64,000 bases of DNA from Magnetospira sp. QH-2 (GCF_000968135.1 NZ_FO538765.1:1441819-1505818); one strand, 5' to 3'; positions 35,719 to 46,010 are shown, counted from the stretch's first letter. Made by a program: numbers and translations. Notes: generated from the letters alone by a model not told the origin.

Positions 35719-36087
35719 ATGACGAATCGGGTAGGCGATCTACTGGGCGACCAAACACCAGTGCAAGTGGAAGGCAACGCCACCGTGCGCGAGGCGGGAC
35801 GAATGATGACCGACCGCAACGTGGGCTCGGTGGTCGTGGTCGAGGACGGCAAACTGCTTGGGATTTTCACCGAGCGGGATGCCCTGCGTATCTTTGTGGC
35901 GACCCGCCGCAACGCGGATTTGACCGAGGTGCGCGACGTGATGACCCGGGAACCCAAATGTATCGGGCCGGATACCCTGGCTTCCGACGCTCTGGCGATG
36001 ATGAACGAAGGGGGCTACCGGCACCTGCCGGTGATGGATGGAGATACGCTTCTGGGCGTTGTATCCCGCCGGGTGTTGATCACGTAA
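35719..36087 (+). CDS. CBS-domain pair protein
   Basis: This 122-aa protein consists of two CBS motifs: VREAGRMMTDRNVGSVVVVEDGK with GIFTERDALR, and VMTREPKCIGPDTLASDAL with VVSRRVLIT. CBS pairs bind adenine nucleotides and act as energy sensors. The ATG follows GGGAGACAGCCGGG. Its target is unknown; it stands alone between uvrB and rpmB. Confidence 0.9.
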   Translation: MTNRVGDLLGDQTPVQVEGNATVREAGRMMTDRNVGSVVVVEDGKLLGIFTERDALRIFVATRRNADLTEVRDVMTREPKCIGPDTLASDALAMMNEGGYRHLPVMDGDTLLGVVSRRVLIT

Positions 36088-36197
36088 GGATAATGGCCAA
36101 CCAAGCCCTTGACCTTTGTCGCGGGTTCCACTAGAACAACCGCTCTTCGGGGCCGGATGACGGTCCCGCGCGTGCTTTATATTGAGGATTTCCGATT

Positions 36198-36500
36198 ATG
36201 GCCCGACGCTGCGCCCTCACCGGCAAAGGCGTGCTGACCGGTAACAACGTCAGCCACGCCCACAACAAGACCCGCCGCCGCTTCCTGCCCAATCTGCAGG
36301 TGGCCTCGGTGATGAGTGACGCCCTTGGCCAGTCGGTGCGTATGCGGTTGAGCGCTAAGGCGATCCGCACCATCGAGCACAAGGGTGGCCTGGACAGCTT
36401 TCTGCTGAATACGGCGGATTCGCAGTTGCCCGACGAGGCCCGCCGTCTGAAGCGCCGCGTCAAGAAGGCCCTGGCGACCAAGGAAGCCCAGGCTGCCTGA
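36198..36500 (+). CDS. rpmB: 50S ribosomal protein L28
   Basis: This 100-aa L28 (family about 78-98 aa) has [29 protein letters not shown] at its start, split here as [11 protein letters not shown] and [14 protein letters not shown]. The alphaproteobacterial-type C-terminal extension ([15 protein letters not shown]) is present. It is monocistronic and followed by a strong terminator. Confidence 0.97.
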   Translation: MARRCALTGKGVLTGNNVSHAHNKTRRRFLPNLQVASVMSDALGQSVRMRLSAKAIRTIEHKGGLDSFLLNTADSQLPDEARRLKRRVKKALATKEAQAA

Positions 36501-36527
36501 CACAGGTAATCATGCGACGATCAAAGG

Positions 36528-36553
36528 AGCCCGCCCCATCGGCGGGCTTTTTT
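36528..36553 (+). terminator. Terminator of rpmB
   Basis: The stem AGCCCGCC/GGCGGGCT with loop CCATC or similar is followed by a TTTTTT run. Confidence 0.85.
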
Positions 36554-36700
36554 GCGGGCTATTTTTGGAAAATATCAGTTTCTGCCCTTTTTTTGCCACA
36601 ACATTACGGGAAAGTCCTGTAAAACAAAGGCTCCTGAAATTGGGAAGTCTAGCCGGAGGATTCCTGTGATTTATGGAGCGATTATAAGCTTAAGGTTCAC

Positions 36701-36730
36701 TTGACAGAATCGTTCTAAACTGGGTCTATA
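36701..36730 (+). promoter_or_regulatory. Possible sigma-70 promoter of the DUF2141 gene
   Basis: A perfect TTGACA at 36701-36706 is followed after 18 bases by TCTATA. It lies about 28 bases before the start codon, in a 200-bp AT-rich gap. Confidence 0.4.
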
Positions 36731-36757
36731 GGGTTATAAAATACTATCGAGGTGTCT

Positions 36758-37195
36758 ATGAATCGCCTTAATCGGGTGTGTGCCACTGTTGCCCTTGTGG
36801 CGGGTATGGTGGGAGTTTCAGTAGAAAGCCGGGCTGCCGACCTGGAAGTGGTCATCAATGGCTTGCGGGACCATGGCGGGACCGTGCGCGCTTTCATATG
36901 GAAGGGGGAAGAGGATTTCCGTGACTATGCCAAGGCAACGCATAGCACGCGCTTCAATTCTCGTCCCGGACGGGCCGTATTGGCGTTTTCCGGTCTGGAA
37001 CCTGGGCAATATGCCATCATGGTCTACCATGATGAGGACAATGACCAAGAGCTCGACCGTTTTCTAGGCATGATCCCGACCGAAGGATGGGCCTTGAGCA
37101 ATAATCCGAAGATCACCGGTCGACCCGCTTTCGAAGACGCGGCGGTGACAATTGAAGATCCAGGTGCCCAAATCGTGGTCCGTATGGTCTATTAG
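36758..37195 (+). CDS. DUF2141 exported protein
   Basis: This 145-aa protein has a signal peptide (VCATVALVAGMVGVSVESRA) and a DUF2141 domain: GGTVRAFIWKGEEDF, FSGLEPGQYAIMVYHDEDND, and FLGMIPTEGWALSNNP. The domain is a beta-sandwich of unknown role found in periplasmic or secreted proteins. The ATG is chosen over the GTG two codons upstream because GAGGTG is positioned for it. Confidence 0.85.
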   Translation: MNRLNRVCATVALVAGMVGVSVESRAADLEVVINGLRDHGGTVRAFIWKGEEDFRDYAKATHSTRFNSRPGRAVLAFSGLEPGQYAIMVYHDEDNDQELDRFLGMIPTEGWALSNNPKITGRPAFEDAAVTIEDPGAQIVVRMVY

Positions 37196-37311
37196 CGCCG
37201 CTTTTGGAGCAAATATGTGCTGCGTCGCAACGTAAATCTTGACCAACTTGCCCCGATGTCCGAATACTGACCCGCTTGGCTGCGTACGAACGGCCTTCTG
37301 GGAGACATCAA

Positions 37312-39303
37312 ATGGCAAATACGGACACGACGGAATGGGCTTCCGACTTTCCGGAAGTCGGCTATGACCAGTGGCGGGGATTGGCCGAGAAGGCGCTGAA
37401 AGGGGCGGATTTCGCCAAGCGTCTGGTGACCCGCACCTACGAAGGCATCGATATTCAGCCGCTTTATGGACAGGCGGATGCGACCGACGGATTGGCGCGC
37501 ATCCTGCCCGATCGCCATGGCGGTTGGGAAATCCGCCAAACTCACCGGCATCCGGATCTGGCAGTCTGTAATAAGGCACTCCATGTGGATCTGGAAAACG
37601 GCGTGGACGGCATTCTGCTGTCGCTGAATCCGGACGGTATTGGCGGTTGTCTGATCCGTGGACTGGATGATCTGGACCGCCTGTTGGACGGGATCGACCT
37701 GACGAAGGTTCCCCTGGCCCTGTCCGGTGGCCCCGACTTTGGGCATTACGCGGCGCTGATGATCGGTCTTGCGGCGCGCCGGGGCAATGACCTGGGGGCG
37801 GCCACTTTGTCCTTCGGTGCCGACCCGCTCGGGATCTTGGCGGGGTCCGGGCAATTGTCTCAGGGGCTGGACATCGCCTATGCGCAGATGGCTGATCTAG
37901 CGACCTATTGTCTGGGCGAAGCGCCCGAAGCCAAAGTCATGCGCCTGAACATGGCGCCCTATCATGAAGCCGGCGCTTCCGGCGTTCAGACCCTGGCCTG
38001 TCTGCTGGCGACCGCCGCCGAGTATGCGCGCCAACTGGACGCGCGAGAGGACATGGCACCCACCGATTCGTTACGGTTGATGGAAGCCTCCCTGCCGGTG
38101 GATGGAGACCTGTTCCTCACCATCGCCCAATTGCGAGCCGCCCGTCGGCTCTGGGCCCGGTTCGGCGAGGCCTGCGGGCTAAGCGAAGACCAGCGCGGCC
38201 TGGCCCTGCATGCGGTCACCGCCCGGCGATTGCTGACCCGCCGCGATCCTTGGGTCAACATCCTGCGGGCCACGGCCACCACCTTTGGTGCCGCCGTGGG
38301 CGGGGCCGACAGCATTACTGCATTGCCCATGGACGAAGACTTCGGTCAGCCCGGTGAATTCAGCCTGCGGGTGGCGCGGAACCTTCAATCGGTGCTGCGT
38401 GAGGAATCGTCTCTGGGGCGAGTGGCCGATCCGGCGGCCGGATCCTGGTATGTGGAAGATCTGACAAGCCATCTGGCCGAAAAGGCCTGGGCTCAGTTCC
38501 AGGACATTGAAAGTCGCGGTGGATTGCTGGCGGTGCTTGAAAATGGCTCCCTGGCCGGCGAGTTGGCCGAGACCCGCGCCGCCCGGCGGCGCAATCTGGC
38601 CAAGCGCAAGGATCCGCTGACCGGTGTGTCGGAGTTCCCCAACATCACCGAGAAAGAGGTGGAGACCGAAACAGTGGATCTGGCGGCCCTGCGCACCGCC
38701 GCCACTGATCATGGAACGGATGTAACCGATTCCGTCGAGCCCGGGGGCGGCGCCATGACCGTGACCTTGGCCGTGGCCGCCGGCGAGGGGGCAAGCATTG
38801 CCACCATGCGAGGCGCCGTTTCCGCTGCTGCCACGTCGATAGAGCCCTTGCCGTCCCACCGCTTGTCGGAAGATTTCGAGGCCCTGCGCGATGCCGCCGA
38901 GGCGGCCGATCCCAAGCCGAGTATCTTCCTCGCCAACCTGGGCCGGGTGGCCCAGCACACCGCACGGGCTTCCTTCGCCAAGAACTATTTCGAGGCAGGC
39001 GGCATCGTTGCTTTAACCAATGAAGGCTTTGGTGACCCCGACAGCATGGCCCAGGCCTTTAAGGAAAGCGGCGCCAAGATCGCCATTCTCTGCGGCGGCG
39101 ATCCGCAATATGCCGACCTGGTGCCGACCCATGCTCCGGCCCTCAAGCAGGCGGGTTGTACCCGGCTGTTCGTGGCCGGACGCCCCGGGGAGCGCGAAGA
39201 GGCGGACCGGGCGGCGGGCGTTGATGCCTTCATTGCTCTGGGCGACGACCTGCCCAAGATTCTTGGTGAAACACTGACCTTCTTGGGGGTGATCCGATCA
39301 TGA
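37312..39303 (+). CDS. mutA: Methylmalonyl-CoA mutase small (beta) subunit
   Basis: This 663-aa partner subunit of methylmalonyl-CoA mutase has an N-terminal TIM-barrel-like domain ([51 protein letters not shown]). Its C-terminal B12-fold domain lacks the DxHxxG cobalamin-ligand motif, as expected for the non-catalytic subunit. It overlaps mutB by 4 bp. The start ATG follows GGGAG. Confidence 0.95.
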   Translation: MANTDTTEWASDFPEVGYDQWRGLAEKALKGADFAKRLVTRTYEGIDIQPLYGQADATDGLARILPDRHGGWEIRQTHRHPDLAVCNKALHVDLENGVDGILLSLNPDGIGGCLIRGLDDLDRLLDGIDLTKVPLALSGGPDFGHYAALMIGLAARRGNDLGAATLSFGADPLGILAGSGQLSQGLDIAYAQMADLATYCLGEAPEAKVMRLNMAPYHEAGASGVQTLACLLATAAEYARQLDAREDMAPTDSLRLMEASLPVDGDLFLTIAQLRAARRLWARFGEACGLSEDQRGLALHAVTARRLLTRRDPWVNILRATATTFGAAVGGADSITALPMDEDFGQPGEFSLRVARNLQSVLREESSLGRVADPAAGSWYVEDLTSHLAEKAWAQFQDIESRGGLLAVLENGSLAGELAETRAARRRNLAKRKDPLTGVSEFPNITEKEVETETVDLAALRTAATDHGTDVTDSVEPGGGAMTVTLAVAAGEGASIATMRGAVSAAATSIEPLPSHRLSEDFEALRDAAEAADPKPSIFLANLGRVAQHTARASFAKNYFEAGGIVALTNEGFGDPDSMAQAFKESGAKIAILCGGDPQYADLVPTHAPALKQAGCTRLFVAGRPGEREEADRAAGVDAFIALGDDLPKILGETLTFLGVIRS

Positions 39304-41438
39304 GCACCATACCCGATTTCACATCCGTTTCCTGGGCCAACGCGTCGGTCGCCAACCACACCTCGGGCGAAACCTGGGAAACCCCCGAAGGTATTCCGGT
39401 CAAGCCCGTCTACGATGCCCAGGACCGCGACGGCCTGGATTTCCTCAGCACCTGGCCGGGGCTGCCGCCGTTTTTGCGCGGGCCTTATCCGACCATGTAT
39501 ACCCAAAGGCCCTGGACCGTGCGGCAATATGCCGGGTTCTCCACAGCCGAGGACTCCAACGCCTTTTATCGCCGTAATCTGGCGGCGGGGCAAAAGGGCC
39601 TGTCGGTAGCCTTCGATCTGGCCACGCACCGGGGCTACGATTCCGATCACCCCCGGGTATTCGGCGACGTGGGCATGGCCGGGGTGGCCATCGATTCCAT
39701 CTATGACATGCGCATTCTGTTCGGCGGTATTCCGCTCGACCAAATGAGCGTCTCCATGACCATGAATGGGGCCGTTCTGCCGGTATTGGCCCTTTACATG
39801 GTCGCCGCCGAGGAGCAGGGAGTCTCGCAGGACAAGCTCAGCGGCACCATCCAGAACGACATTCTCAAGGAGTTCATGGTCCGCAACACCTACATCTATC
39901 CGCCGACGCCGAGCATGCGGATTATCTCCGACATCTTTGCCCATACGTCGAGGAATATGCCGCGCTACAATTCCATCTCCATTTCCGGCTATCACATGCA
40001 AGAAGCCGGAGCGACAGCGGACCTGGAACTGGCCTATACCTTGGCGGATGGCGTGGAGTATATCCGCGCCGGGCGGGCCGCCGGGCTCGACGTGGATGCT
40101 TTTGCGCCGCGGTTATCGTTCTTCTGGGCCATCGGCATGAACTTCTACATGGAAGTGGCCAAGCTGCGGGCCGCGCGGCTGCTGTGGGCCAAATTGGTCA
40201 AGCAGTTCGATCCCAAGAATGACAAGTCCCTGTCCCTGCGCACCCATTCGCAGACTTCTGGCTGGTCGCTGACCGCCCAGGACGTGTTCAATAACGTTAC
40301 CCGGACAGCGATCGAGGCCATGGCGGCGACCCAGGGCCATACCCAATCGCTGCATACCAACGCCCTGGATGAGGCCCTGGCGCTGCCCACCGATTTCTCG
40401 GCCCGCATCGCCCGCAACACGCAGCTTTACCTGCAACAGGAATCCGGCACCTGCCGGGTCATCGATCCCTGGGGCGGTTCCTATTTCATGGAGAAGCTGA
40501 CCGCCGATCTGGCGGCCCGGGCCTGGGAGCATATTTCCGAGGTGGAAGAAACCGGTGGCATGGCCAAGGCCATCGAGGCGGGGATTCCCAAGCTGCGCAT
40601 CGAGGAGGCCTCGGCCCGCACCCAGGCGCGTATCGACTCCGGGCGTCAGGCAGTGATCGGGGTCAACCGCTACCGGCCCGACCACGAGGACGCCATTGAT
40701 GTGTTGAAGGTGGATAACTCCGCCGTCCGCCATGCCCAGTTGGACAAGCTCGAACGGCTACGGGCCGAACGGGATGCCACGGAAGTGGAATCCAAACTCA
40801 CGGCCCTGACCAATGCCGCCGACGGCGATGGCAATCTTTTGGAACTGGCCGTGGACGCGGCCCGGGCGAAATGTACCGTCGGAGAGATTTCCGAAGCGCT
40901 GGAAAAGGTCTATGGTCGCCACAAAGCGGTGATCAAGGCGATCTCCGGTGTCTATGGCGGTGAAGTGGGCGAGGGCGGCAACGTGTCCCAGGTTAAGCAG
41001 ATGGTCGAAGGTTTCGAGGCCCGCGAGGGGCGTCGTCCGCGCATTCTCATCGCCAAGATGGGCCAGGATGGTCACGACCGGGGCCAAAAGGTGATTGCTT
41101 CGGCCTTTGCCGATCTGGGCTTCGACGTGGATATCGGTCCGCTGTTCCAGACTCCGGAAGAAGCCGCCCGCCAGGCGGTGGAAAACGACGTGCATGTGAT
41201 TGCCGCGTCGTCGTTGGCCGCCGGGCATCTGACCCTGGTACCGGAGCTGCGTGGACAGTTGGAAGCCCAAGGCCGCGATGACATCATGATTGTCGTCGGT
41301 GGGGTCATTCCGCCGCAGGACTTCGAGGCCCTCTATGAAGCGGGGGCTCAGGCCATCTACCCGCCGGGCACGGTGATCGCCGATGCCGCCGTGGAACTGC
41401 TGACCAAGCTGAATGCGGTTCTCGGGGACGAGGGCTAG
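39300..41438 (+). CDS. mutB: Methylmalonyl-CoA mutase large (alpha) subunit
   Basis: This 712-aa adenosylcobalamin-dependent enzyme interconverts succinyl-CoA and (R)-methylmalonyl-CoA. The N-terminal barrel has [21 protein letters not shown] and the substrate segment [17 protein letters not shown]. The C-terminal B12 domain has the ligand motif [17 protein letters not shown] (DxHxxG). It allows propionate use or feeds propionyl-CoA for storage polymers. It sits between mutA and meaB. Confidence 0.97.
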   Translation: MSTIPDFTSVSWANASVANHTSGETWETPEGIPVKPVYDAQDRDGLDFLSTWPGLPPFLRGPYPTMYTQRPWTVRQYAGFSTAEDSNAFYRRNLAAGQKGLSVAFDLATHRGYDSDHPRVFGDVGMAGVAIDSIYDMRILFGGIPLDQMSVSMTMNGAVLPVLALYMVAAEEQGVSQDKLSGTIQNDILKEFMVRNTYIYPPTPSMRIISDIFAHTSRNMPRYNSISISGYHMQEAGATADLELAYTLADGVEYIRAGRAAGLDVDAFAPRLSFFWAIGMNFYMEVAKLRAARLLWAKLVKQFDPKNDKSLSLRTHSQTSGWSLTAQDVFNNVTRTAIEAMAATQGHTQSLHTNALDEALALPTDFSARIARNTQLYLQQESGTCRVIDPWGGSYFMEKLTADLAARAWEHISEVEETGGMAKAIEAGIPKLRIEEASARTQARIDSGRQAVIGVNRYRPDHEDAIDVLKVDNSAVRHAQLDKLERLRAERDATEVESKLTALTNAADGDGNLLELAVDAARAKCTVGEISEALEKVYGRHKAVIKAISGVYGGEVGEGGNVSQVKQMVEGFEAREGRRPRILIAKMGQDGHDRGQKVIASAFADLGFDVDIGPLFQTPEEAARQAVENDVHVIAASSLAAGHLTLVPELRGQLEAQGRDDIMIVVGGVIPPQDFEALYEAGAQAIYPPGTVIADAAVELLTKLNAVLGDEG

Positions 41439-41446
41439 ATCGACCC

Positions 41447-42469
41447 ATGGATGGACCCGCGCCTGCTCGACCGCGTCGGCGGCCCAGTGTCGCCGATCTG
41501 GCGGCGGGGCTGGCGGCGGGGGATCGGGCCTCTCTGGCCCGCGCCATTACCCTGATCGAAAGCACCAATCCCAAGCACCGTGCCGACGCCCACGGGTTGT
41601 TGCAACAAGCCATGCCCCATTCCGGCAAGGCCCATCGCATTGGCGTGACCGGCGTGCCCGGGGTAGGCAAGAGCACGACCATCGAGGCCTTTGGCTGTTA
41701 TCTCACCGGGCTCGGCCATCGCGTGGCGGTGCTGGCGGTGGATCCTTCCTCGTCGCGCTCCGGCGGCTCCATTCTCGGCGACAAGACCCGCATGGAAAAG
41801 CTCGGCGCCGATCCCAATGCCTTCATCCGACCCTCGCCCTCCGCAGGGACCCTGGGCGGCGTCGCCCGGGCCACGCGCGAGACCATGCTGTTGTGCGAGG
41901 CGGCGGGCTACGACGTGATCCTGGTTGAAACCGTTGGTGTCGGCCAATCGGAAACCGTGGTCGCCGAGATGGTCGATGTGTTCCTGGTGCTCATGCTGCC
42001 CGGCGCCGGGGACGAACTGCAGGGAATCAAAAAAGGTATTCTGGAGTTGGCCGACGTGATTGCCGTGAACAAGGCCGACGGCGACAATGTGCAACGGGCC
42101 GAATCCGCCGCCCAATCCTATCGCGGCGCCCTGCATATCATGACCCCGACGGAATCGAAGTGGCAGCCGCAGGTGCTCTGCATGAGCGGCGCCACCGGCG
42201 CGGGCCTGGACAAACTCTGGGAGACCCTTCGGGCCCACCATGACACCCTGCATCAAAGCGGCGAACTGGCCGAAAAACGACGCCACCAGCGGTCTCGCTG
42301 GATGTGGTCCATGGTCGATGACCGCCTGCGCGAAGAGCTGCGTGGCCATCCCCGAGTTCAATCCCTGATGACCGATTTGGAAAAGGCCGTCTATGACGGC
42401 GACCTCAATCCCAGCGCCGCCAGCGAACGCATCATCGGCGCGTTCTTGGGGGAGAAGGACTGGGAGTAG
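41447..42469 (+). CDS. meaB: MeaB/ArgK family GTPase (mutase chaperone)
   Basis: This 340-aa G3E-type P-loop GTPase protects and reloads methylmalonyl-CoA mutase. It shows Walker [16 protein letters not shown], the [21 protein letters not shown] block, switch region [10 protein letters not shown] and base-binding VNKADG. It begins 8 bp after mutB, completing a standard mutA-mutB-meaB operon. Confidence 0.95.
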   Translation: MDGPAPARPRRRPSVADLAAGLAAGDRASLARAITLIESTNPKHRADAHGLLQQAMPHSGKAHRIGVTGVPGVGKSTTIEAFGCYLTGLGHRVAVLAVDPSSSRSGGSILGDKTRMEKLGADPNAFIRPSPSAGTLGGVARATRETMLLCEAAGYDVILVETVGVGQSETVVAEMVDVFLVLMLPGAGDELQGIKKGILELADVIAVNKADGDNVQRAESAAQSYRGALHIMTPTESKWQPQVLCMSGATGAGLDKLWETLRAHHDTLHQSGELAEKRRHQRSRWMWSMVDDRLREELRGHPRVQSLMTDLEKAVYDGDLNPSAASERIIGAFLGEKDWE

Positions 42470-42475
42470 GGAGTG

Positions 42476-42775
42476 TTACTCCCCAGCAGCCGTCACGTAT
42501 TTAGCCACCAGATCGGTAAAGGCATCCCATTTCATCTTGCCGAAGTGGGCATGGACCACCACGCCGCCTTCACGGGCCTGCATGCGCAGGTTCGGAAAGC
42601 GTTTCCCCGTCGACGTGCCGAGTTCCACGGCATTTGGATCGAGAGTCTTGAAAAGCGGCAGTTCCACGTCCGCTTTGCGGCACCCCAGGCCATGGCCCCA
42701 AATGAATGTGACCCGCTCAAGGCCATCATAGCCAGCATGGGCCGGGACCGGGTCGATCAGCCACGCGAAGGTCAC
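42476..42775 (-). CDS. Small hypothetical protein, possibly frameshifted at its start
   Basis: This 99-aa frame opens at GTG. The codons just upstream, if one A of a five-A run (about 42789-42795) were absent, would give ATG-initiated MKIICIAVTFAWLI, a plausible signal peptide ending PAHA. So the gene may be exported and carry a one-base frameshift, or start at GTG. The body (VTFIWGHGLGCRKADVEL; VVVHAHFGKMKWDAF) matches no family I know. It ends 6 bp from the convergent meaB stop. Confidence 0.45.
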   Translation of the reverse strand: MTFAWLIDPVPAHAGYDGLERVTFIWGHGLGCRKADVELPLFKTLDPNAVELGTSTGKRFPNLRMQAREGGVVVHAHFGKMKWDAFTDLVAKYVTAAGE

Positions 42776-42837
42776 TGCGATGCAGATGATTTTTCATGAA
42801 TAAAGGGGCGGCTGTCATGGGATTCTCCGTTCAAATG

Positions 42838-42870
42838 GAAAACCCGGCCCTTTTCCAAAGGCCGGGTTTC
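42838..42870. terminator. Terminator of the MamD/Mms6-like gene
   Basis: The near-perfect inverted repeat AAACCCGGCC/GGCCGGGTTT (loop about 10 bases) has TTTT on the minus strand. It lies 26 bp after the stop of the 42896-43396 gene. Confidence 0.75.
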
Positions 42871-42895
42871 CGGAAGCGCGATAGCGTCCCGCCGA

Positions 42896-43396
42896 TCAGG
42901 CGCGGCGGAAGGCGCTGAAGGGGTTGGCGGCCTTGCGGGCCTTGGCGGCCAGTTCCTTGGCCTGCTTGCTCAGCTTGTGGGCTTTATAGCCGCGATACAT
43001 GGCGTAGCCGCCAATGCCTCCGGCAACCAAAATGACCGGGCCCCAGGCGCCCAGGCCCATGCCCAGCCCAAGGCTCCAGCCGGTGCCGTTCCAGATGGTA
43101 CCGGCGGCGGCGGCGGTTTTGGTGGCTCCGGCGGTTCCAGCGGCGGCCCCGGCTCCGGCGATGCCAGTTTTGGCCGTGCCCACGGTCGCGGTGGCTGTTC
43201 CGGCGATCTTGGTCCCACCAATCTTGGCGGCGCCCATCTTGGCGGCTCCGGCCTTTGCGGCTCCGGCCTTTGCGGCGGCGGCCTTGCCCGGGGCGGCGGC
43301 CACGGCCTTGCCCGGTACGACGGACACGTCCGCCGGACCCTTGATAACGACGCTTTCGCCTTGCAGAAGCTTCAATCCGGCTTCGGTGATACGCAT
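42896..43396 (-). CDS. MamD/Mms6-like Gly-Leu repeat membrane protein
   Basis: This 166-aa protein starts MRITEAGLKLLQGESVV behind GAGGGG. Residues 30-105 are an Ala/Lys/Gly-rich tract of KxGAAK-type repeats. A conserved-looking block follows: AAAAGTIWNGTGWSLGLG then MGLGAWGPVILVAGGIGG, one membrane helix, and a basic tail (KAHKLSKQAKELAAKARKA). The TIWxG...LGLGLGAWGP motif is the shared signature of magnetosome-crystal proteins Mms6 and MamD. The acidic iron-binding tail of Mms6 is missing; the tail here is basic. It is encoded alone, with its own terminator. Confidence 0.7.
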   Translation of the reverse strand: MRITEAGLKLLQGESVVIKGPADVSVVPGKAVAAAPGKAAAAKAGAAKAGAAKMGAAKIGGTKIAGTATATVGTAKTGIAGAGAAAGTAGATKTAAAAGTIWNGTGWSLGLGMGLGAWGPVILVAGGIGGYAMYRGYKAHKLSKQAKELAAKARKAANPFSAFRRA

Positions 43397-43634
43397 GATT
43401 CGAGACCCCTCTCTCTCAAAAAAAACTGCCTCGAACGGATAAGAGGCAGGCTGAATACTTGAAAGCCATAGTACGGAATTGAATTCGTTCGGAAAACCCT
43501 TTTTTTCTAGATCACGTTGTATTTGATCGATTCCTATAAGGTCGCGCCTGTCCATCGGGTCCGATTGGACCCGACACGCGCTAGAGGTCGATACTTCGAC
43601 GGCTGCGGCCTCGCGAAACTGTGACGACCGTCGT

Positions 43635-43663
43635 TTTTCATCGCGGCGAAGATTTGCTATACT
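43635..43663 (+). promoter_or_regulatory. Possible extended -10 promoter of the flagellin-like gene
   Basis: TGCTATACT (TATACT at 43658-43663) lies with TTTTCA 17 bases ahead, 33 bases before the start codon of the flagellin-like gene. No sigma-54 GG/GC pair is evident in this 299-bp gap. Confidence 0.4.
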
Positions 43664-43695
43664 CCGGGGAGTATCGATGATTCCGCAGAGGTTCC

Positions 43696-44535
43696 ATGGC
43701 CGAGCCCGTCGCCACCGTTGCCGCCATTCAGAACGCCCAGTTTGAGCGTGTCACCTTGGATCGTGCCCGCGACCGGGCGACCCGGGACCTGCTGCGCAGC
43801 GAACGGGACCAGCGGTTCCGCGACGATATCGAAGATCAAATTGCCGCCGATGCCTTGAATGCGCAGGCCGCGGCCCTGCTCGAGGCTCGCGACGATACGG
43901 AACAGGCCATTCAATCCCTGGAAGCCACCCAGGCCGGTCTGGATGCCGCCGGGCGGCTGACCGATCAGCTCGAAGGCATTGCCTTGGCGGCACAGAACGC
44001 CAGCACGGCCGTGGAGCGGGAAGAACTGGCGCGGCAATTCGATCAGGTGGCCTCGCAGTTGGATAATCTGGTCGGCGATACCTCCTATCAGGGCACCAAT
44101 CTGCTGGATGTGCCCGCCGATAGCCTGCGGGTCTCCACCAGCGATACCCCCGGCACTGAATTCACCGTCGAGGGCCGGGCCAGCGATGCGGCCAGTCTGG
44201 GGCTGGGCAGTGCGGCCACCGACTACAACAACTTCGCCACCCAGGCCGATATCGACGCCGCGCTGAGTGCCGTGCAGAGCGCGGGCAGCACCTTGCAGGC
44301 CAGTGCCCAATCCATCGGTATCAATGCCTCGATCCTGGAAGTGCGGGCCGATTTCAACGAAGATCTGGCCAGCGTGGCGCAGACCGGCGCGGCCCGGCTG
44401 ACCGACAGCGACCCCTATGAAAGCGGTGCCACCCTTCAGGCGGTGGAGGTGCGCGACGCTCTCAATATCGAAAGCCAGCGCATCGCCGCCCGCTCCCAGT
44501 CGCTGATCGTCGATCTGGTTTCCAATAGCTTCTGA
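43696..44535 (+). CDS. Flagellin-like protein
   Basis: This 279-aa protein is mostly helical with the flagellin pattern in its N-terminal half (LEATQAGLDAAGRLTDQL; REELARQFDQVASQLDNLVG; DTSYQGTNLL) and a C-terminal helix (DALNIESQRIAARSQSLIVD). The usual flagellin N-terminal motif with SG...I..A.DDAAG is absent and replaced by an Arg/Asp-rich stretch. It therefore looks like a diverged flagellin or a filament-associated protein. Its stop overlaps the start of a flaF gene (TGATG), strongly tying it to the flagellar system. Confidence 0.78.
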   Translation: MAEPVATVAAIQNAQFERVTLDRARDRATRDLLRSERDQRFRDDIEDQIAADALNAQAAALLEARDDTEQAIQSLEATQAGLDAAGRLTDQLEGIALAAQNASTAVEREELARQFDQVASQLDNLVGDTSYQGTNLLDVPADSLRVSTSDTPGTEFTVEGRASDAASLGLGSAATDYNNFATQADIDAALSAVQSAGSTLQASAQSIGINASILEVRADFNEDLASVAQTGAARLTDSDPYESGATLQAVEVRDALNIESQRIAARSQSLIVDLVSNSF

Positions 44536-44900
44536 TGATCCGCTCGTCCCACGCCTTGCAGGCTGCCCGCGCCGCCTACGCCAAGGCCGCCAAGGGGCCG
44601 CAGATCATCGCCCGGGCAGAAACCGAGGCCCTGGTCAAGGCCGCCCGGCTCTTGGACCAGGCCCGGCATGGTCGCGGCGACCTGGCCGGGGCCCTGCGTT
44701 TCAACCATCGACTCTGGTCGATCTTTCAGTCAGACCTGGAAACAGAAGGCAGCCCGCTTTCCGACGACTTGCGCCGAAACCTGCTGGATCTGTGCGATTT
44801 CATGGCTCAGGAGATCAATCTGGCGGCCCGCGATCCGAGCACGGCACGCCTGGACGAGATGATTGCCGTCAACCGTACCCTGGCCCAGCGGGATCCCTGA
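44535..44900 (+). CDS. flaF: Flagellar biosynthesis regulator FlaF
   Basis: This 121-aa FlaF homologue has the family pattern ARAAYAKAAKGPQIIARAETEAL, AGALRFNHRLWSIFQSDLE and LSDDLRRNLLDLCDFMAQE. In Caulobacter, FlaF is needed for flagellin translation and export and works against FlbT. It overlaps the upstream flagellin-like gene by 1 bp. No flbT is seen here. Confidence 0.88.
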   Translation: MIRSSHALQAARAAYAKAAKGPQIIARAETEALVKAARLLDQARHGRGDLAGALRFNHRLWSIFQSDLETEGSPLSDDLRRNLLDLCDFMAQEINLAARDPSTARLDEMIAVNRTLAQRDP

Positions 44901-44999
44901 TCAACCGGACTTTTGCCCTTGTTTGTGGTATAATTCCAGCGTCTCCCGGGCTCGGGGATGGGGCCGGGGAGCTTGGACCTCACAGCATGGGGGAATGTC

Positions 45000-45656
45000 A
45001 TGAAAATTCATCAACATTGGATGGCGGCAACAGCCTTGTGCCTGGGTATGGCCCTGGGTGGAACCGCCGTGGCGCAATACTGGGGCGCGCCCTGGTCCGG
45101 TCCGGGCCCGCGCGTGGGCCCCGGTGGTCCGCAGAGTGGCGAGGCTTCGCGCATGACCCATGAACGGCAGAACCTGATGCGTGACCATGGTCAGGAAATG
45201 CTGCAACTCAAACAGATCTTCGAGGGCCGACGCCATATTGATCGCCGGGAAGCGGCCCGCATGGCCCGGGAAATCGAATCCGGCGCCGGGGAGAACCTGT
45301 GGCGGCTCTATAGGCCGGGCACCCGGACCCGCCATTCCCGCAGCCTGCCTTTGATCTGGGAGAAGTTCGACATCTTCAAGGGCTATGCCGAGGAACTGAA
45401 GAACCGCGCAGGGATCCTGGCCGACGAACTGGCCATGCGCCCGACCAAGGAAGACGCCAAGGAAGGCAATGTCTATCGGCCTTCCGGCCAACGCTATGCC
45501 GGGCCACCCTGGCGGACGCGCATGCCCAACCGAAGCGGGCGTTCCGGTGGTTGGCGCGAGGAGACCTTCACCCAGGACACGGTCAAGGCCTTCTCCGACC
45601 TGATCCAGTCCTGCCACCAATGCCACGATACCTTCCGCATTCCCAAGTGGTGGTAA
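45000..45656 (+). CDS. Cytochrome c'-like (class II) protein
   Basis: This 218-aa periplasmic protein has signal peptide ATALCLGMALGGTAVAQ and a helical body (LMRDHGQEMLQLKQIFEGRR; REAARMAREIESGAGENL; LPLIWEKFDIFKGYAEELK). A single C-terminal heme site CHQCH lies in LIQSCHQCHDTFRIPKWW. A C-terminal CxxCH in a four-helix bundle is the class II (cytochrome c'/c556) layout. Gly/Pro/Trp-rich inserts near the N-terminus and around residues 160-190 make it longer than the usual 130-150 aa. GGGGGA precedes the ATG. Confidence 0.82.
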   Translation: MKIHQHWMAATALCLGMALGGTAVAQYWGAPWSGPGPRVGPGGPQSGEASRMTHERQNLMRDHGQEMLQLKQIFEGRRHIDRREAARMAREIESGAGENLWRLYRPGTRTRHSRSLPLIWEKFDIFKGYAEELKNRAGILADELAMRPTKEDAKEGNVYRPSGQRYAGPPWRTRMPNRSGRSGGWREETFTQDTVKAFSDLIQSCHQCHDTFRIPKWW

Positions 45657-45682
45657 GCAGAGCGGTGCGGTCATCGGATCGG

Positions 45683-45716
45683 GGGGCCGTCTCCAGCGGC
45701 CCCTTTGGTCTGTTTA
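45683..45716 (+). terminator. Terminator of the cytochrome c'-like gene
   Basis: The stem GGGGCCG/CGGCCCC is followed by TTTGGTCTGTTT. The rest of 45717-46010 holds no recognisable gene. Confidence 0.65.
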
Positions 45717-46010
45717 TCTTGGCCCTCATCGTCCGATCCCCATCGGTGGCGGTCCAGAGATGCTGGGGCGTGGTGGGGAGGCCGGTGTGTTTCAATGGAA
45801 TTAGTGGACTGTCACCGTAACTTATAGGCGAATATATGAGTAATTCAAAATCTCACCATAACTTTCTGATATTCCAATGCTCAGCACCTTATGAGAAATC
45901 TTTCTTGCATAATCACACCAAAAAGTAAGAGCATGATCGCGGTTGAGGGCCGCTGCTGTCAAGCGCTGGGGAGCGCGAAGCGGTCTGATAGATGGGATTG
46001 GGGTGAGCGT

